From positions 1 through 38,173 of the forward strand of contig JAPEVF010000434.1 in assembly GCA_029747585.1 (NCBI GenBank): 38,173 nt of DNA. The letters are read 5' to 3'. The position numbers were made by a program, and so were the translations under genes. Within the stretch, counting starts at the first letter, position 1. Every line of letters begins with the position of its first letter. Source of the stretch: Pleurotus djamor (lineage: Eukaryota; Basidiomycota; Agaricomycetes; Agaricales; Pleurotaceae). The notes under the pieces are model-generated. The model was not told the DNA's origin and searched no databases. It saw nothing but the letters and a program-made list of their open reading frames with translations. Positions 20,053 to 31,370 of the stretch are shown here, one piece after another.

Positions 20053-21038
20053 ATGGCTGTAGGAAAAGTCAGTAGTCCACATATCCCTCTGTACGGATTG
20101 ATATTTACCTGATTGTCTGGCAGAATAAACGGCTCTCCAAGGGCAAGAAGGGTATCAAGAAGAAGGTCGTCGACCCCTTCTCTCGCAAAGGTCCGTTCTG
20201 TCTTTTGAAGCATTTCTACATAATTCTTACAATGAACGCTGTCCAGATTGGTTCGATATCAAAGCCCCTTCAATTTTCGAACAACGAAATGTCGGAAAGA
20301 CATTGACGAACCGGTCCCAGGGCCTGAGTATGTAGCATTTCCCTGTCCAGCGTTTGTCGTGTCTCATCTGAATCCAGGAAATGCCAACGACTCGTTGAAG
20401 GGTCGTATCATTGAACTTTCCCTCGGCGATCTCAACAAGGATGAGGATCTCTCTTTCCGCAAAATCAAGCTACGCGTCGATGAAGTTCAGGGAAAGAACT
20501 GCCTGACGAACTTCCACGGCATGGACTTTACCTCCGACAAGCTCCGCTCCCTCGTCCGCAAGTGGCAGACTCTCATTGAGGCCCACGTCGACGTCAGGAC
20601 GACTGACGGTTACCTCCTCCGCCTCTTCGCCATTGGTTTCACGAAGCGACGACCTGAGCAGGTGCGAAAGACCACCTACGCTCAGTCAAGTCAAATACGG
20701 GAGATCAGAAAGAAGATGTTTGAGATCATGACCAGGGAGGCAACCAACTGCGACTTGAAGGAGCTCGTCCAGAAGTTCGTTCCTGAGGCTATCGGACGGG
20801 AGATTGAAAAGGCCGCTCGCAGCATCTACCCTCTACAAAATGTCTACATCCGCAAAGCCAAAATCTTGAAGGCACCCAAGTTCGATATGTCGAAACTCCT
20901 CGAGCTTCACGGTGATTCAGCAACCGTGGGTCGTTCTTCTTCACTTTCTTTTTCCCAGTGTCCTTACCTTCGACATAGGATGCTGGTACCCGTGTCGTCA
21001 AGGACTTCAAGGAGCCGGAGGTTCTTGAGTCGGTTTAA
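20053..21038 (+). CDS. RPS1: 40S ribosomal protein eS1 (S1 / S3a)
   Basis: Component of the small ribosomal subunit. Exons 20053-20067, 20124-20190, 20247-20327, 20378-20925 and 20979-21038 total 771 nt or 256 residues, against 255 in yeast. The first exon encodes only MAVGK. The next reads [20 protein letters not shown], then [78 protein letters not shown], and the C-terminus [15 protein letters not shown]. This matches eS1 throughout. A cluster of introns near the 5' end is typical of fungal ribosomal protein genes. In the plus-strand order the 5-codon first exon could easily be missed, but it is required to supply the standard MAVGKNKR start. Confidence 0.97.
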
Positions 21039-21266
21039 GCGGTCGTTCATATGTTGTATTCTTCATATCATGTCATTGGGATACCTCCAATATGAACTAT
21101 ATGTATCCATGCATTCCAGCTAATTTCAATCCACCTGCATATCACAACGCACTCGAATCAATATCACTGATCAGTATAATCCCCGATCCCGACGTACCTA
21201 AGATCACATGGCGTGTGATGATCCAAGTTTTCATGGACGATCAAGTTATCTTCGCTTTCCTCAACG

Positions 21267-21988
21267 ATGGCTGATATAGAGCTGATCAGGAGCCAGCTCA
21301 CCGCTCACCCAGACTTCCCTAAGAAGGTTTGTTGCCTTCGGCCAGTACAGGAGTATCGATCCACGTCTAACTTTCCGAAAGGGTATCGTGTTTCTGGACA
21401 TCTTTCCCATTCTACGCAACCCACTGGCGTTTGAGACGCTCATCACACATCTGGTGCACCACTTGACATCACATACTGTGGTGAAGGCTCCCAACCAGAA
21501 GATTGACGTCGTCGTCGGGCTTGATGCGCGCGGATTCTTGCTGGGTCCGATTATAGCCTTGCGCTTAGGTGCAGCGTTCGTACCAGTCAGGAAGAAGGGG
21601 AAGCTTCCTGGTGATTGTGTTTCGGCGTCTTACGAGAAGGAATATGGCGTTGTAAGTTTTGAGATGGTCTGGTCGTCCATGATCTCGTTTTCTGATGTCG
21701 AGACCAGGACTCCTTCGAAATGCAAGCGGGCGCTATCCAACCAGGACAGAGTGTTGTGGTTGTCGACGATCTCATCGCCACAGGTATGTTCATTACACTT
21801 TTTAACTATAGTAACGGGTTTGCTCAGTCAATACGGCGCAAGGTGGTTCCGCCAAGGCAGCGGGCGAGTTAATTGCAAAGCAAGGGGCACAAACGCTGGA
21901 ATACCTCTTCATCATCGAACTCATGTTCCTCAAAGGAAGCGAAAAGCTTGATGCACCAGTCTATTCAGTCATCCAGTCGGAGGATTGA
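21267..21988 (+). CDS. APT1: Adenine phosphoribosyltransferase
   Basis: Purine salvage enzyme making AMP from adenine and PRPP in the cytosol. Exons 21267-21326, 21382-21651, 21708-21783 and 21843-21988 total 552 nt or 183 residues, the usual size. Seen: IRSQLTAHPDFPKKGIVFLD (family usually PDFPKxGIxFxDI), KIDVVVGLDARGFLLGP, VPVRKKGKLPGDCVS, YEKEYG followed by DSFEMQ, and the PRPP-binding loop VVVVDDLIATGGSAKAAGEL, in which VDDLIATGGSA is the diagnostic phosphoribosyltransferase motif. The C-terminus reads IIELMFLKGSEKL. It ends only 19 bp from the stop of the convergent EDEM-type gene, so the two 3' untranslated regions overlap. Confidence 0.96.
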
Positions 21989-22007
21989 TGATCCCATTAT
22001 GATTTAT

Positions 22008-25000
22008 TTATAATAGTTGTGTGTTGACTAGAGCATGTCCATTGAGATAGAGTATCCGTTTCTTTGATTGCTCCGTCTGGGAAGGTAGCTCTGGCGGTAT
22101 CTTGCCTTGCTTCCCACTGGCTGGCTGTCCTTCGGGAACTAGCGTCACCATCAGCCTACCCAAACCTTTCGACTCGGTGATTGCTATGATTCCATCTATG
22201 ATTATCCCTGCTTGGGGGGAGAGTACCACCAATGCGACGTCACTGATATCACCAGCCTCTTCTAGTTCGTCCTTGTCGGCGGACGGATTCAGTGGTTGCT
22301 CGATGTCACTGATGACGAGAATGCCAGAAGCCCCGGCTGCTTTTGCACGCACTAGTTTCTCCAGGAAGGTGCATTCGCCCCGTTTGAGAACAAGCGCAGC
22401 GCCACCAAAGTTGCGACTGTAAGGCTCGCAACCGAACTGGTTGGAGCGTTCGTGATCCAAGGGGACTCCATCACCATGGGCAAATTGAACAGAGTCAAGC
22501 ATAGCTTGGTCTGAAGATAGGTTTGCTCCGAATGAACTCGTCCAGGCGGGTAAAATCACGTCTAGATTTTTCATTGAGTCCATTAGGCTCGCTCTTATTG
22601 AAGGCTCTGAAAGATCCAAGAAGAACCGGAGGTGCACTTCTGGAGGATTTGGAAGTGAATCCTTCGGTGTAGGTTGAATTGGAGGTGAGGAGAAAAGGGC
22701 CGTGTCGTTCACATAAACGACTTGACCCGTTTTCACCGCGTGAGGTCCCACTGAAGAGACGGGTTATAAGCAACAGCCGCTACCAACATTTATAGACGCA
22801 CATTTAGTGATGTCGTAACCTTTCCCGTCCATTCTCCGCACTATATGTGTACGCAATCCAGTTATATTATGGACGACATATCCACCAGCCACTGGTTGAA
22901 GTTTGCGGACGGAGGGGGAGGGATCTTCAGGGACGGCTTGACCATCTGCAGATAAAACGAAGTCGAAAGACTAAGAAAGCCGAAAGTAGGTTAACAAGCC
23001 ACTAATAATGCTCAAGGGATGGACGCACATAGGTTTCAACCCTCGGACGCTCACAGTAACCGTCGACAGACCAGGCCTCTTGGTCTAGTACATCGGGGTA
23101 CAGCGCAACAAGCTCTCTCGAATAATCCAGGTCACTGCGTGAGCGAATGCCTGTGGCCAAACCACTCTTGCTTCTGGCGTGACTTAAGGACGAATACGCG
23201 GGACATTGATGACGTTCATTCTGGCGGAACTTCAGGCGTGCGGGAGAGATGGATTTTAGGAGATGCTTGGGGAGTGTCAGAAGATGACCTTCGGTAGTAA
23301 AAACGTAGTTCGAATCATCGCGATGGATTTGATTTTCTTCATCAAATAGTAGATAGAGATACTGTGGAAAATGGGTTAAACGGATTTTCGGTGGGTTCCG
23401 ACTGAGGACATGCCTTGAGGGTTTCAGATAGAGCAAAGGATTCCATGCGATCATCACGTTTGTTGGTGCGAAGATCCGCAATTCCGGTGAGGCCACAATC
23501 AACTTTGGCGCGTTGCTCGAAGTCTTCAAGAATGCGTTCGCCAACGTCTAGGTAGAAAGGGTCTTTGGTTGCCTTTAAACAAGTGTCAACGCTGATACAA
23601 GGGCAGAGTCGAACAGGACGGTGCTGACCCTATATAGATACCAAGTGGACTCGGCCAGTTCTAAAGGGAATGTAAGTTGAGGGCTGAAAGAGTTGGAAAA
23701 CTTCGGTTACCTGGTCGCAGTGGATACTGATGAGATGTGGCTGTTTTATAGTTGGTGTCATATACTTCAGGCAGACCAGAGTGAATTCGCCACAAATTCC
23801 AATCTAGAACAACGTGAGTGTGACTTTCCCCGGTCGCATGAAAACAAGGCTCACACATCATGTGAGACTTGACTGCGTTGTGAACATCGCCAGCGAGCAC
23901 TTGTAGCCCTGGCCAGAAGGCCGAGAGGGAATCAACAGTAAAATATGATGTGTCGCCGGTGTGTATGTTAACGTTGCGGAACTAGAGTTTGCTAGTATCA
24001 TCATTGAGCGATGTGATACCCAACGAGACTTACCCAATAGCCTATAATGATCATCGATCAGATATAGCACATTAGAAATTGCGAGCTCCTACCATCAACA
24101 GCGCGGGAGTAACGCATCAAGGCAGCGTACGAATCGTTCCACACGTCCAGAAACTCGACCTCGCCTGGAATGCGCTTAACATAGCACAAGAAGCATGTGA
24201 GAAATGGATGACCTACCACTTAGTATGTACCACTTGAGGGCATACTCGTAGAAGGAATCCACTCCGGCACCTATGCCGGTGACTTCAGGATGTGTCCATG
24301 TCTATGGACAGGCCGTAAGTCAACAGCAACACGCAGGTGGTTAGCCATAAGCCACTTACTCCGGTGTTCGTGTTGATGGTATTACCGACTAGTCCGATTT
24401 CTGATTTACGATTCCAGAGGGCGAAAAATGCCTTGTAAGCCGCACGTTCGAAGCGGTCGTCACCAGTAAGTCGACTCAGCGTTGCGAACTCGAGGATGAG
24501 GGATCCTGCGCCAGCCGTGCCTGCAGAAATATGTGAGTAAGAGGGGGGTTAATGGAGGACATGGTAGCTAACATGTTTCGAAAGTTTCACCATGCACCAC
24601 ACCATGGCGTAGATTGACCTAAGACAGAGTCAGCGAGGGTTCATATCAACATTGGAGAGGCCGCACTCTTGCAAAAGGTATCCCGGTTGCCGTAGCAAAG
24701 GCAGGCAAGAGTCGTTCTCCCAAGTCCAGTGCAAGTTGAAGGAGCTCTCCCTTGTACCACGGTAAGTAAAAGGGCTGGTTGGGCTGAGCAGCGAATATAT
24801 GACCAGACAGCAAGCCTCCTAAAACTCGGATAGTGGTTTCGAATACTTGTGGCTTGGTGTTCACATCAAATGAAACCCAATCTATGACATCCCGAACAGC
24901 AGATTCAAACCGCGGAACATCGTTGAGCACAACCAAAGTATCCAGGACGTCGATGAGGGTCAATGAGAAATTGCCTGCAACGTCATTCGTAGCGATGTTC

Positions 25001-25582
25001 GACCTATTCCTCCAGGTCAATTCACGGTTCAAACTTGTGACGAGCAGCCTTACGGGTTATCCCAATCCGGCCCACGGCCAGTGCATGACAGAGGTGAAAG
25101 CTGAGTATTCAGGTCTTGACGTTGAGCACAGAAGCAAGCACAAGCAATGTACCCATCTCACCTCATCCAAAGGAAATGCTGTGACCACACTCTAAGATTA
25201 ACAAAGCTGACAGTCTATGGAGGAAGCATGAATTTACCAAAACTCATATAATTATCAAAGCCATGATACCAAAGACTACGCGTTTTATTCCTATGTTATG
25301 TGAGCCCCTCATACCTAGCCACGATGGGATGGCGGCGCACCGAGCGGCATCCTTCCGTTGGGGAGTCCAAGAATTAGAGGGTGGGCGTATGTCGGAACTC
25401 GAGTCCCAAGACCAGGCCAGACATCTCCAAGATATTAATGCGCCTGCAAAGAGTGCCTCTGGCCAGTATTGCCAGAGCTTCATAGATACATATAGCCAGT
25501 TGTAGAGACAGATGAAGAGGAGGAAGGGGAGCAGGAAGGGTGAGTGGACGTGGCGAACTGCCCGTGAATAAGTAACATTCAA
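22008..25582 (-). CDS. MNL1: ER degradation-enhancing alpha-mannosidase-like protein with C-terminal PA domain (GH47, Mnl1/Htm1/EDEM3 type)
   Basis: Trims mannose on misfolded glycoproteins to mark them for ER-associated degradation. Many exons on the minus strand; exact borders were checked only at the 5' end. The N-terminus has a hydrophobic stretch (SPFLLPFLLFICLYNWLYV) that could serve as signal peptide or anchor. GH47 blocks in order: WTPQRKDAAR, LWYHGFDNYMSFAFPLDE, CTGRGPDWDNPSNIATND, FSLTLIDVLDTLVVL, FETTIRVLGGLLSGH, LEFATLSRLTGDDRFE, GAGVDSFYEYALKWY, DSLSAFWPGLQVL, and QYLYLLFDEENQIHR with FTTEGHLLTLPKHLL. A protease-associated domain follows (FGGAALVLKRGECTFLEK, KAAGASGILVISD). No KDEL-type signal ends the protein (ALVNTQLL). 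Start 25582 is provisional. Confidence 0.88.
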
Positions 25583-25685
25583 GTAAGCGCCTGTTACTCT
25601 TGATGGAGTTAGCGCCGGAGGCCACCATCGACCCTCGCATCACTGCAAGCTACTGCAAGTGGCACCACCGTCAACGAGTAAAAGC
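25583..25685. promoter_or_regulatory. Divergent promoter region of the EDEM-like gene and the zinc-ribbon gene
   Basis: About 103 bp separate the proposed start of the EDEM-like gene (25582, minus) from the start of the zinc-ribbon gene (25686, plus). The direct repeat ctactgcaag / ctactgcaag-like (about 25645-25662) is the only local feature noticed. Its meaning is unknown. Confidence 0.35.
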
Positions 25686-26828
25686 ATGGCCTCGAGAATT
25701 GATCGTGCAGCCAATCAGCTAGGAAGCTACTTGCTCAAAGGCTGGGTTCGCTCGATCTAGTCTCCCTTCCGGGCGTTTCACTCATTCTAATACATTAGAT
25801 TTTGACGGACAAAACCTGCCCAAATTCCGAATGCAAATGGCCCCTCCTTCGCTCAGCCAAAGATGACTCGTATATGTGTGGAAATTGCGATGGAGATACC
25901 CGTGAGTTTGTGTTCACCATCTTCAACTCCTCATTCAGCTCAGTGATAGACAGCAAAGAATCGTTCGACGACTCGGGCCACCTCTTCGACGTCGAGTTCA
26001 ACCAACTCACGCCTTTCACGTCCATCGACCCCTCCGACGGAAGAATCGCGTCGCTCGGATTCTCCTGTCTTCGAACTCCCGCCAGAGAGTGAGGCCTCAA
26101 GACGTCGACGCGAGCAGTCTGATCGCGCCTCTGCTGAGATCGGGAGTCGATTGCTGAAGGGATGGGCTATGTTGGCGGAGGAATGTCCCAATGACGATTG
26201 CTTCGGAGTCCCTCTCGTTCGTCCTCCGAATCCTTCTGGTCCTGGAAATAAGGACCCTAGAATGGTTGATCATCATATTGACCAAATATCTGAACCAAGC
26301 TAATTAAGCCTTCAGGAATGTGTGGTTTGCGCACGCGTGTTTACTTTGGAAGTCGATGCAAGAGGTTTTACTCGTCTCGTGCCCTTGGCCGCACCGCAAG
26401 CAGAAGGATCTTCTCAACCTGGCCCTTCGGCGGGTCGCTCACCCCAAACCGTAGTAAGGAGTTCCTCGTCGTTCTGACCNTTCTAATNCCTCTGCATGTA
26501 GNACCCGGTGCNACGAGATCCAGTAACAGCTGCTCCCNGTGATCTAGAGGTGAGTCATTGAATCCATCTGCGTCTCATCTACTAACCCGTGGCGTAGCAT
26601 CCAATTCCCGCCAGCCCATCCCTCGTGACTTCTCAACTCTATCTGGACCCCTCCGTGAAGGCCCTTGAAGCAACGATGTCAACACTCTCAAAACGTTTGA
26701 ATGCTGTACAAGCAGATCCTCTTGCCATTGGCCTCACGGCCGATGCCATTACTAAAACTGCGCAGGCGTTGACCGCGGTGAAGCACTTGCAATGGAATGA
26801 ACGCCAGAACTCGTTAGCATGGCCATGA
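25686..26828 (+). CDS. ZNRD2: ZNRD2 / Sjogren-scleroderma autoantigen p27-type zinc-ribbon protein with two domain copies
   Basis: Exons 25686-25745, 25799-25901, 25954-26264, 26316-26453, 26502-26549 and 26598-26828 join in phase to 296 residues. Copy 1: QLGSYLLKGWILTDKTC, then CPNSECKWPLLRS and CGNCDG. Copy 2, about 90 residues later: IGSRLLKGWAMLAEECP, CPNDDCFGVPLVRPP, and ECVVC after an intron. Both show L-L-K-G-W then C-P-N-x-x-C...P-L-x-R...C-x-x-C, the p27/Sssca1 zinc-ribbon layout. A Ser/Thr/Arg-rich linker separates them. The C-terminal exon is helical (LDPSVKALEATMSTLSKRL). Human ZNRD2 has one copy and associates with tankyrase and tubulin-related processes; the function in fungi is unclear. 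Ambiguous bases at 26480-26538 affect the fifth exon and the intron before it. Confidence 0.82.
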
Positions 26829-27176
26829 TCCATAATGTATTACATCTCACCTTCAACCCATTTTACCGCTCCAATTGTTGTTCATCCACGTTGCCTCGAC
26901 TCATTGTTAGAGTGCCTCGGTTAGTCAAGGCCCCTTGCTATGTACGTGACGATGATCTGATGGTCCATCATACACCCTGAAGCACTCGTCCTTCTGTTTT
27001 CCTTTGAGCCAAGTTTGGCGTCAACATCAGGCTAATCTTTACCCGACCCTCCACCTGAATCGTCACATTAGCTGACCTCATGGCTCCCTCATGTCACTCA
27101 GCTTTAAGTTCATAGGCTGCGACCCTACTTGCTTTTGACCTTACACCAATTGCTTATTTCACGCCACAGAGGTTTA
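26829..27176 (+). promoter_or_regulatory. Intergenic region upstream of the His/Ser-rich repeat gene
   Basis: A gene-free stretch of 348 bp between two plus-strand genes: 3' flank of the zinc-ribbon gene, then promoter of the next gene. A pyrimidine-rich run lies near 26985-27005. I found no TATA box, repeat or RNA gene. Confidence 0.4.
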
Positions 27177-29004
27177 ATGCCTCCCTTCAACGTCTTCAAG
27201 GTATTCGGAAGCACAAAACGCAATGACGCCCCTGTATACCCATATACCGACTCATCTGTAACCAATGCACCATCCGGTCGTCGAGTTCTACGACGGCGCG
27301 ATACCAGAAGAGGCACAAAGCAGCAGGTAAGTGTGGCGCACCCCATACTACTGTGAGCCTCATAGTCAAACTATCTCCTGTGGTCAAGCCTCCTCAGATC
27401 GCGCATCCTCCTACACTCACTGCAGTAAGCCCATCCAAATCACCCCACATAAACGCCATTATCTTCTTTCTAACAGATTTCCGAAGATGATATGTCTCGT
27501 TATTCTCGCTATCCTCCTTTCGGCGAACACGACCATTTCCCTGCTGTCACCCCCAGCGCAGTGCCTTCAGCCATTTATGAAAGCGAAGCAGGTCCTCCGC
27601 ACGAACCCCACGAAATTCATGCCTCCGTTGAACCGGATAGACCTCGTGGGGTACAGTTAGTAGACCCGCCTGTGCGGAGCCACCCTCAACTTCACGAGCA
27701 CTTCACGAACAGTGATGACGAGCGGTCGGATGGTATGGATGAAAGAAGCTCTCGGCGGCGAGTGGATAGAATCCCTTCACAACCCCATTCTCACTCTCGT
27801 TCTCGCTCTTCACACTCGCATTCGCATTCTCACTCGCACTCCCGTATCACTCAGGCACCCTACATGGGTAGAGCTCAAACTCCATACCACGCTTCAGAAG
27901 CTTCCGTAGCCGAATCTCATCCCTCCGATATACGTATACAACCAGACTACCTCCCCGAGGCTCAGGTCCCTTCTTCACTTCCTTCAAGGGCTGCCCCTCC
28001 CCCCGTTGCTCGGCAGCCCACGTCTGAACGTATGGTAAGCTGCCTCATTACATTACATGCGATGTTACACGTATAACCACCGTTTCCCTTGTCTGTTTCG
28101 AAGCCTCGCTCCCATGATGATCGTGCATCTAGCCGTCGGCCAACAAAGACCCAGGCACCACAGCATCAGTACACACCTTACGTTCATCCCGTGCAGGTGA
28201 GCCAGAACAAAACGTTCGGTTTTTTACTAGCTTATGATCTATCTTAGCCCACAAGGGCTTATAGTAATTCTCGTCGCGATAATAATATGCCGCCATCATC
28301 GAAGAATCACTATGATGCTCAACCTCCATTTCCTCTTGGTGTTGACGCGAATACATATTGCTATATCGTTCCGAGGGGCACCAATGTTATCTTCCAGGAT
28401 GAAGATGGCCATGAGATAACCAGGTTTGTGGCATACAAAGCGGTACTCTGTATCACTTCTCATTTACTTACGTTGGCTCATCAGGATCGGCCAATTCCAA
28501 CACCCTTCAAATCGCTCAGAGGACACATTGGATTATGAATCACCCACTAGGAAGCGTACCGTTCCCATTATCGTGCAAGATGAATATGGCCAGGAGCTCT
28601 ACCGGTGAGTTTTGCTATTACCTTGAGACACGTCCGATTCTTCATCCTAGCTCTTGCTTTGTAGGACGGGAAGCATTACGCATCGCTCATTCGACAATTC
28701 GGATGAGGGACATGGGCATCATGAACTACCAAGCATGTATCGTGGCCGCAGTCGGTCGATGTCAAGTCCCCAGGATCCTCACCGACAACAGTGAGCTCAT
28801 GGAATGCTGATGATCCATGAGACACCAATTAACATATTTTAAGAGGAATCTTGCCATATGCCCACACAGGGCCCAATATCGTTCTCGTCGACCACAGCGG
28901 CCATCAAATTCCAATGTAAGTTGTTGACTCAACCACCGTAATCATAATCTAATGCCAGGTGTAGTGCGACCAACCCTTACAGAACGGCCGATCTTCATCA
29001 TTGA
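27177..29004 (+). CDS. His/Ser-rich protein with three short D-x-x-G-x-x-h repeats, unknown function
   Basis: Eight exons: 27177-27326, 27477-28034, 28104-28196, 28248-28423, 28485-28604, 28665-28790, 28844-28915 and 28959-29004. They total 1341 nt or 446 residues with all phases agreeing. No known family is recognised. The N-terminus MPPFNVFKVFGSTKR is basic. A Pro/His/Glu-rich stretch follows, then a Ser-His repeat (SHSHSHSHSHS) and another disordered part. The C-terminal third holds three similar short modules: NVIFQDEDGHEITR, PIIVQDEYGQELYR and NIVLVDHSGHQIPM. Each is a beta strand, Asp, turn with Gly and second strand, and they are separated by Arg/Ser/His-rich linkers. If the last intron is retained, the protein stops right after the third module (28914-28919). 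Confidence 0.7.
27786..27842 (+). repeat. Short tandem (CA/CT)CNCACTCG-like repeat encoding Ser-His dipeptides
   Basis: Imperfect 6-nt tandem units (CACTCG, CATTCG, CATTCT) run for nearly 60 bp and encode alternating Ser-His and Ser-Arg. Unit third positions vary, so this is a coding low-complexity repeat under protein-level constraint, not a pure microsatellite. Confidence 0.75.
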
Positions 29005-29043
29005 ATGCCTTGGGAGGAGTTTGTAGTGCTCTGACTCTTAATA

Positions 29044-30163
29044 TTATACTTTTTTGCTGGCCATATCTGTCAACGCTTGGTCGGCCGGCCGCGACCAGAT
29101 TTTGCTGCTGGGTTGCATACTTTTGATGTCATCCCGACTCAGCTTCAGAACGCCTCCACTAAACTTGCCTACTCCCATGCGTAAGCCCTTGTCGCGCTTT
29201 CGTGGCCGTGAATTTGATTGCTCCGATGAACCTTTGAATAGTTTCTTCAACGCAGGGTGGTAATTTCCCAGTTGCTTAGCCTGTGACGAGGGACTGTCAG
29301 ATTCACTTCGGAGTTGGGTTGAGAACTAGGGCAATACCTCTTCAAGCTGGGCCGCTTCGCGAGCATGTTGCTTTCTAACGAGTCCATCCCGCACATGTTT
29401 AGATGCTCTGTGTCTCTCCGCTATTCGGACAGAGGCTTCGCCTTTGCCCAACTTCTTCTCCCCTGCGAGCTCCAGAACGCGTCCAGCTAAAGCTTTGCGC
29501 CGTTGGGCAGGCGTCAATTCGAGTTCTGGGTTCAACGAGCCAGATAGCAGTTTTGTATGGACCAGACGATGGAGAAGCGCATCATTTTGTATATTATTCC
29601 TAGTACAGAAATGAGGTCAACGTTTTTGGCAGTTTGGAAGAGCACGTACAGCTCGTCTGCCTCTTCTTTTGGTGAAGATCGTTTGCGCGACGGTGCGCCA
29701 GAATCCTGCCGGAGTTTAGAGACTTTTGACGACTATGGAAGACTGAGATGAGCCATATACATAAGACATAGAAACAATGCCGCACCATGAACGATTGAGG
29801 TGCCGGGTGCTTCGTTGCCCCCGATGATATTTTGTCTGAAAAAACTATGACATCTGGCTGCTTTGCATGACTATCGATAGTAAAACCATCGTCATCTGCT
29901 CAACTTGATGGGTCACCAAGCATGCGAACAGACAGTTGAACCTTACTATCATCCATACTATCATCGTCGTCCGTCGAACTGTCGTCCACTTCGTCGTCCC
30001 CAGCACTGATGCCTAACCACTCCTCTTCTTCGTCATCGAGAGACTGGACGTTGCTTGACGTAGATGGAGCGCTATGGGCATTTCTTGCTCCTGAAGAGAA
30101 AGAGTTCAAAAATTGCTGGCCGTGAGCGTCAAGGAGTCGAAGGAGATCATCGTGGCCAGCCAT
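29044..30163 (-). CDS. FAF1: FAF1-like nucleolar protein (18S rRNA maturation)
   Basis: Fungal FAF1 family (related to human C1orf131) acts in small-subunit rRNA processing. The minus-strand gene starts MAGHDDLLRLLDAHGQQFL at 30163, with an acidic stretch (LDDEEEEWLGISAGDDEVDD, then DSSTDDDDSMDD). Then come DGFTIDSHAKQPDVIVFSD, a basic segment (SGAPSRKRSSPKEEADELY), a helical Glu/Arg/Lys-rich region (LTPAQRRKALAGRVLELAG), and the C-terminal signature RMGVGKFSGGVLKLSRDDI, ending MASKKV. The VGKFxxGxLKLSxxDI block near the C-terminus is what identifies the family. At least five exons; their exact borders were not all resolved. The gene is divergent from the membrane-protein gene at 30255. Confidence 0.75.
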
Positions 30164-30254
30164 TTGGAAAACTTTGGAGGAGTGTGTTTATCGCTCAGGA
30201 GTGCGCCAATTGCTTCCGTGCGCGTTCCAGCCACTTACACAGACTCGGACGACC

Positions 30255-31077
30255 ATGGCTAAAAAGCGCAAATCCACGCAAAACACAGCACCTTCGACGT
30301 CAGCAGCACCATTGGAAATATCAGAAGAGGAGCAATGGCGCATCATCAATGAAACTGGTATATTGAAGGATGTCAATGTCCCAGGCAAACTAATGCAGCG
30401 ACCCAAGGAGAAGGATGTCGTGACGGAGGATGAAGACGTTGCCTTTGCCGACGAGATCTTCGACGCGTTGCTATACTTGACACCATTTTCCTTTCTCCTG
30501 TTGATGATGGACATGTACGTGCTTCAAGCTTGCGCGTCCTCCGTTCAGCCCTCAACTCATTGGAATATTGGAATTGCTCAACCAGTCTAATACACAATCA
30601 GTATGGACGCGTACTGAGTCTGGCCGATATCATCGACAGGATGGTGCCTGCTGTCCCTCGTGCGTTTTCTTGTTTTTCTTTTGGTCCCTACGTTCACTGA
30701 CGTCATCCAGTCCTCGCCGTATTCATATTCTATAGTACGTTGAAGCTTTACACATACTACGCTCGCATATTGACTTTCTCTCTAGCTGTGCGACATAAAC
30801 GCGATAGAAGGATGCAATTCTTTCTTTTCATGATTGCCAACGTCGCTGGTCCTCGCCTTCTCTGGCTTTTGAGCTTGGGCTCTTGGAAAGTCAACATAAA
30901 GCAGGTCAGTTTGAAAGCGCGTCGATTCCTCCAGTAGGCTCACTGCGAAACTAGTGCCCTCCTCTTATCACCCTTTGGGTATATACAATTGTCCAGCTAG
31001 ATTTGGGACCCGCCTCATTGAACCTGCTAATCACTGGGATCTATGTGCTCCTCAAAGGACTCAAACCATTACTATAG
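30255..31077 (+). CDS. Fungal multi-pass membrane protein, DUF7719-like
   Basis: Exons 30255-30514, 30586-30659, 30711-30734, 30786-30904 and 30955-31077 total 600 nt or 199 residues. The N-terminus is basic and Ser/Thr-rich (MAKKRKSTQNTAPSTSAAP), then EEEQWRIINETGILKDV. Four hydrophobic segments follow: YLTPFSFLLLMMDILIHNQY, PLLAVFIFYTV, FFLFMIANVAGPRLLWLLSL, and VYTIVQLDLGP followed by ITGIYVLLKG. The pattern, a soluble acidic N-terminus, a dip at ADEIFDALLYLTPF, and a GPRLLWLL segment, fits fungal DUF7719 proteins. No function is known; a small four-helix membrane protein of the ER or nuclear envelope is possible. One exon is only 24 nt. It sits 91 bp from the start of the FAF1-like gene. 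Confidence 0.75.
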
Positions 31078-31370
31078 CCAAATTTATTCATATCTCGGAT
31101 ATTACTAAACACAACACACACATAATGTATGCTCGAACATACGCTGGACCGGATGCGATCTTTACTCGGCCAAGCACCTTAAACGAGCAGAGAAGCTTCT
31201 CTGCGAAGGCAGATGCTTGTGAATTCAATGTTTGCTCGACAATACGCCGCCACCAGTGTGAACTTTGACTGATAGGGCACCTTTTACAAGCAAGGATCGC
31301 AACAGTCAAACGAAGGACAGATAGCACGGAATCTTGGCTGGGTATAGAACGGTCCACGGATGTATGGGTA

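Noticed and set aside
27786..27842. CRISPR-like or microsatellite array
   Set aside because: Short coding Ser-His repeat in an intact gene; no spacers.
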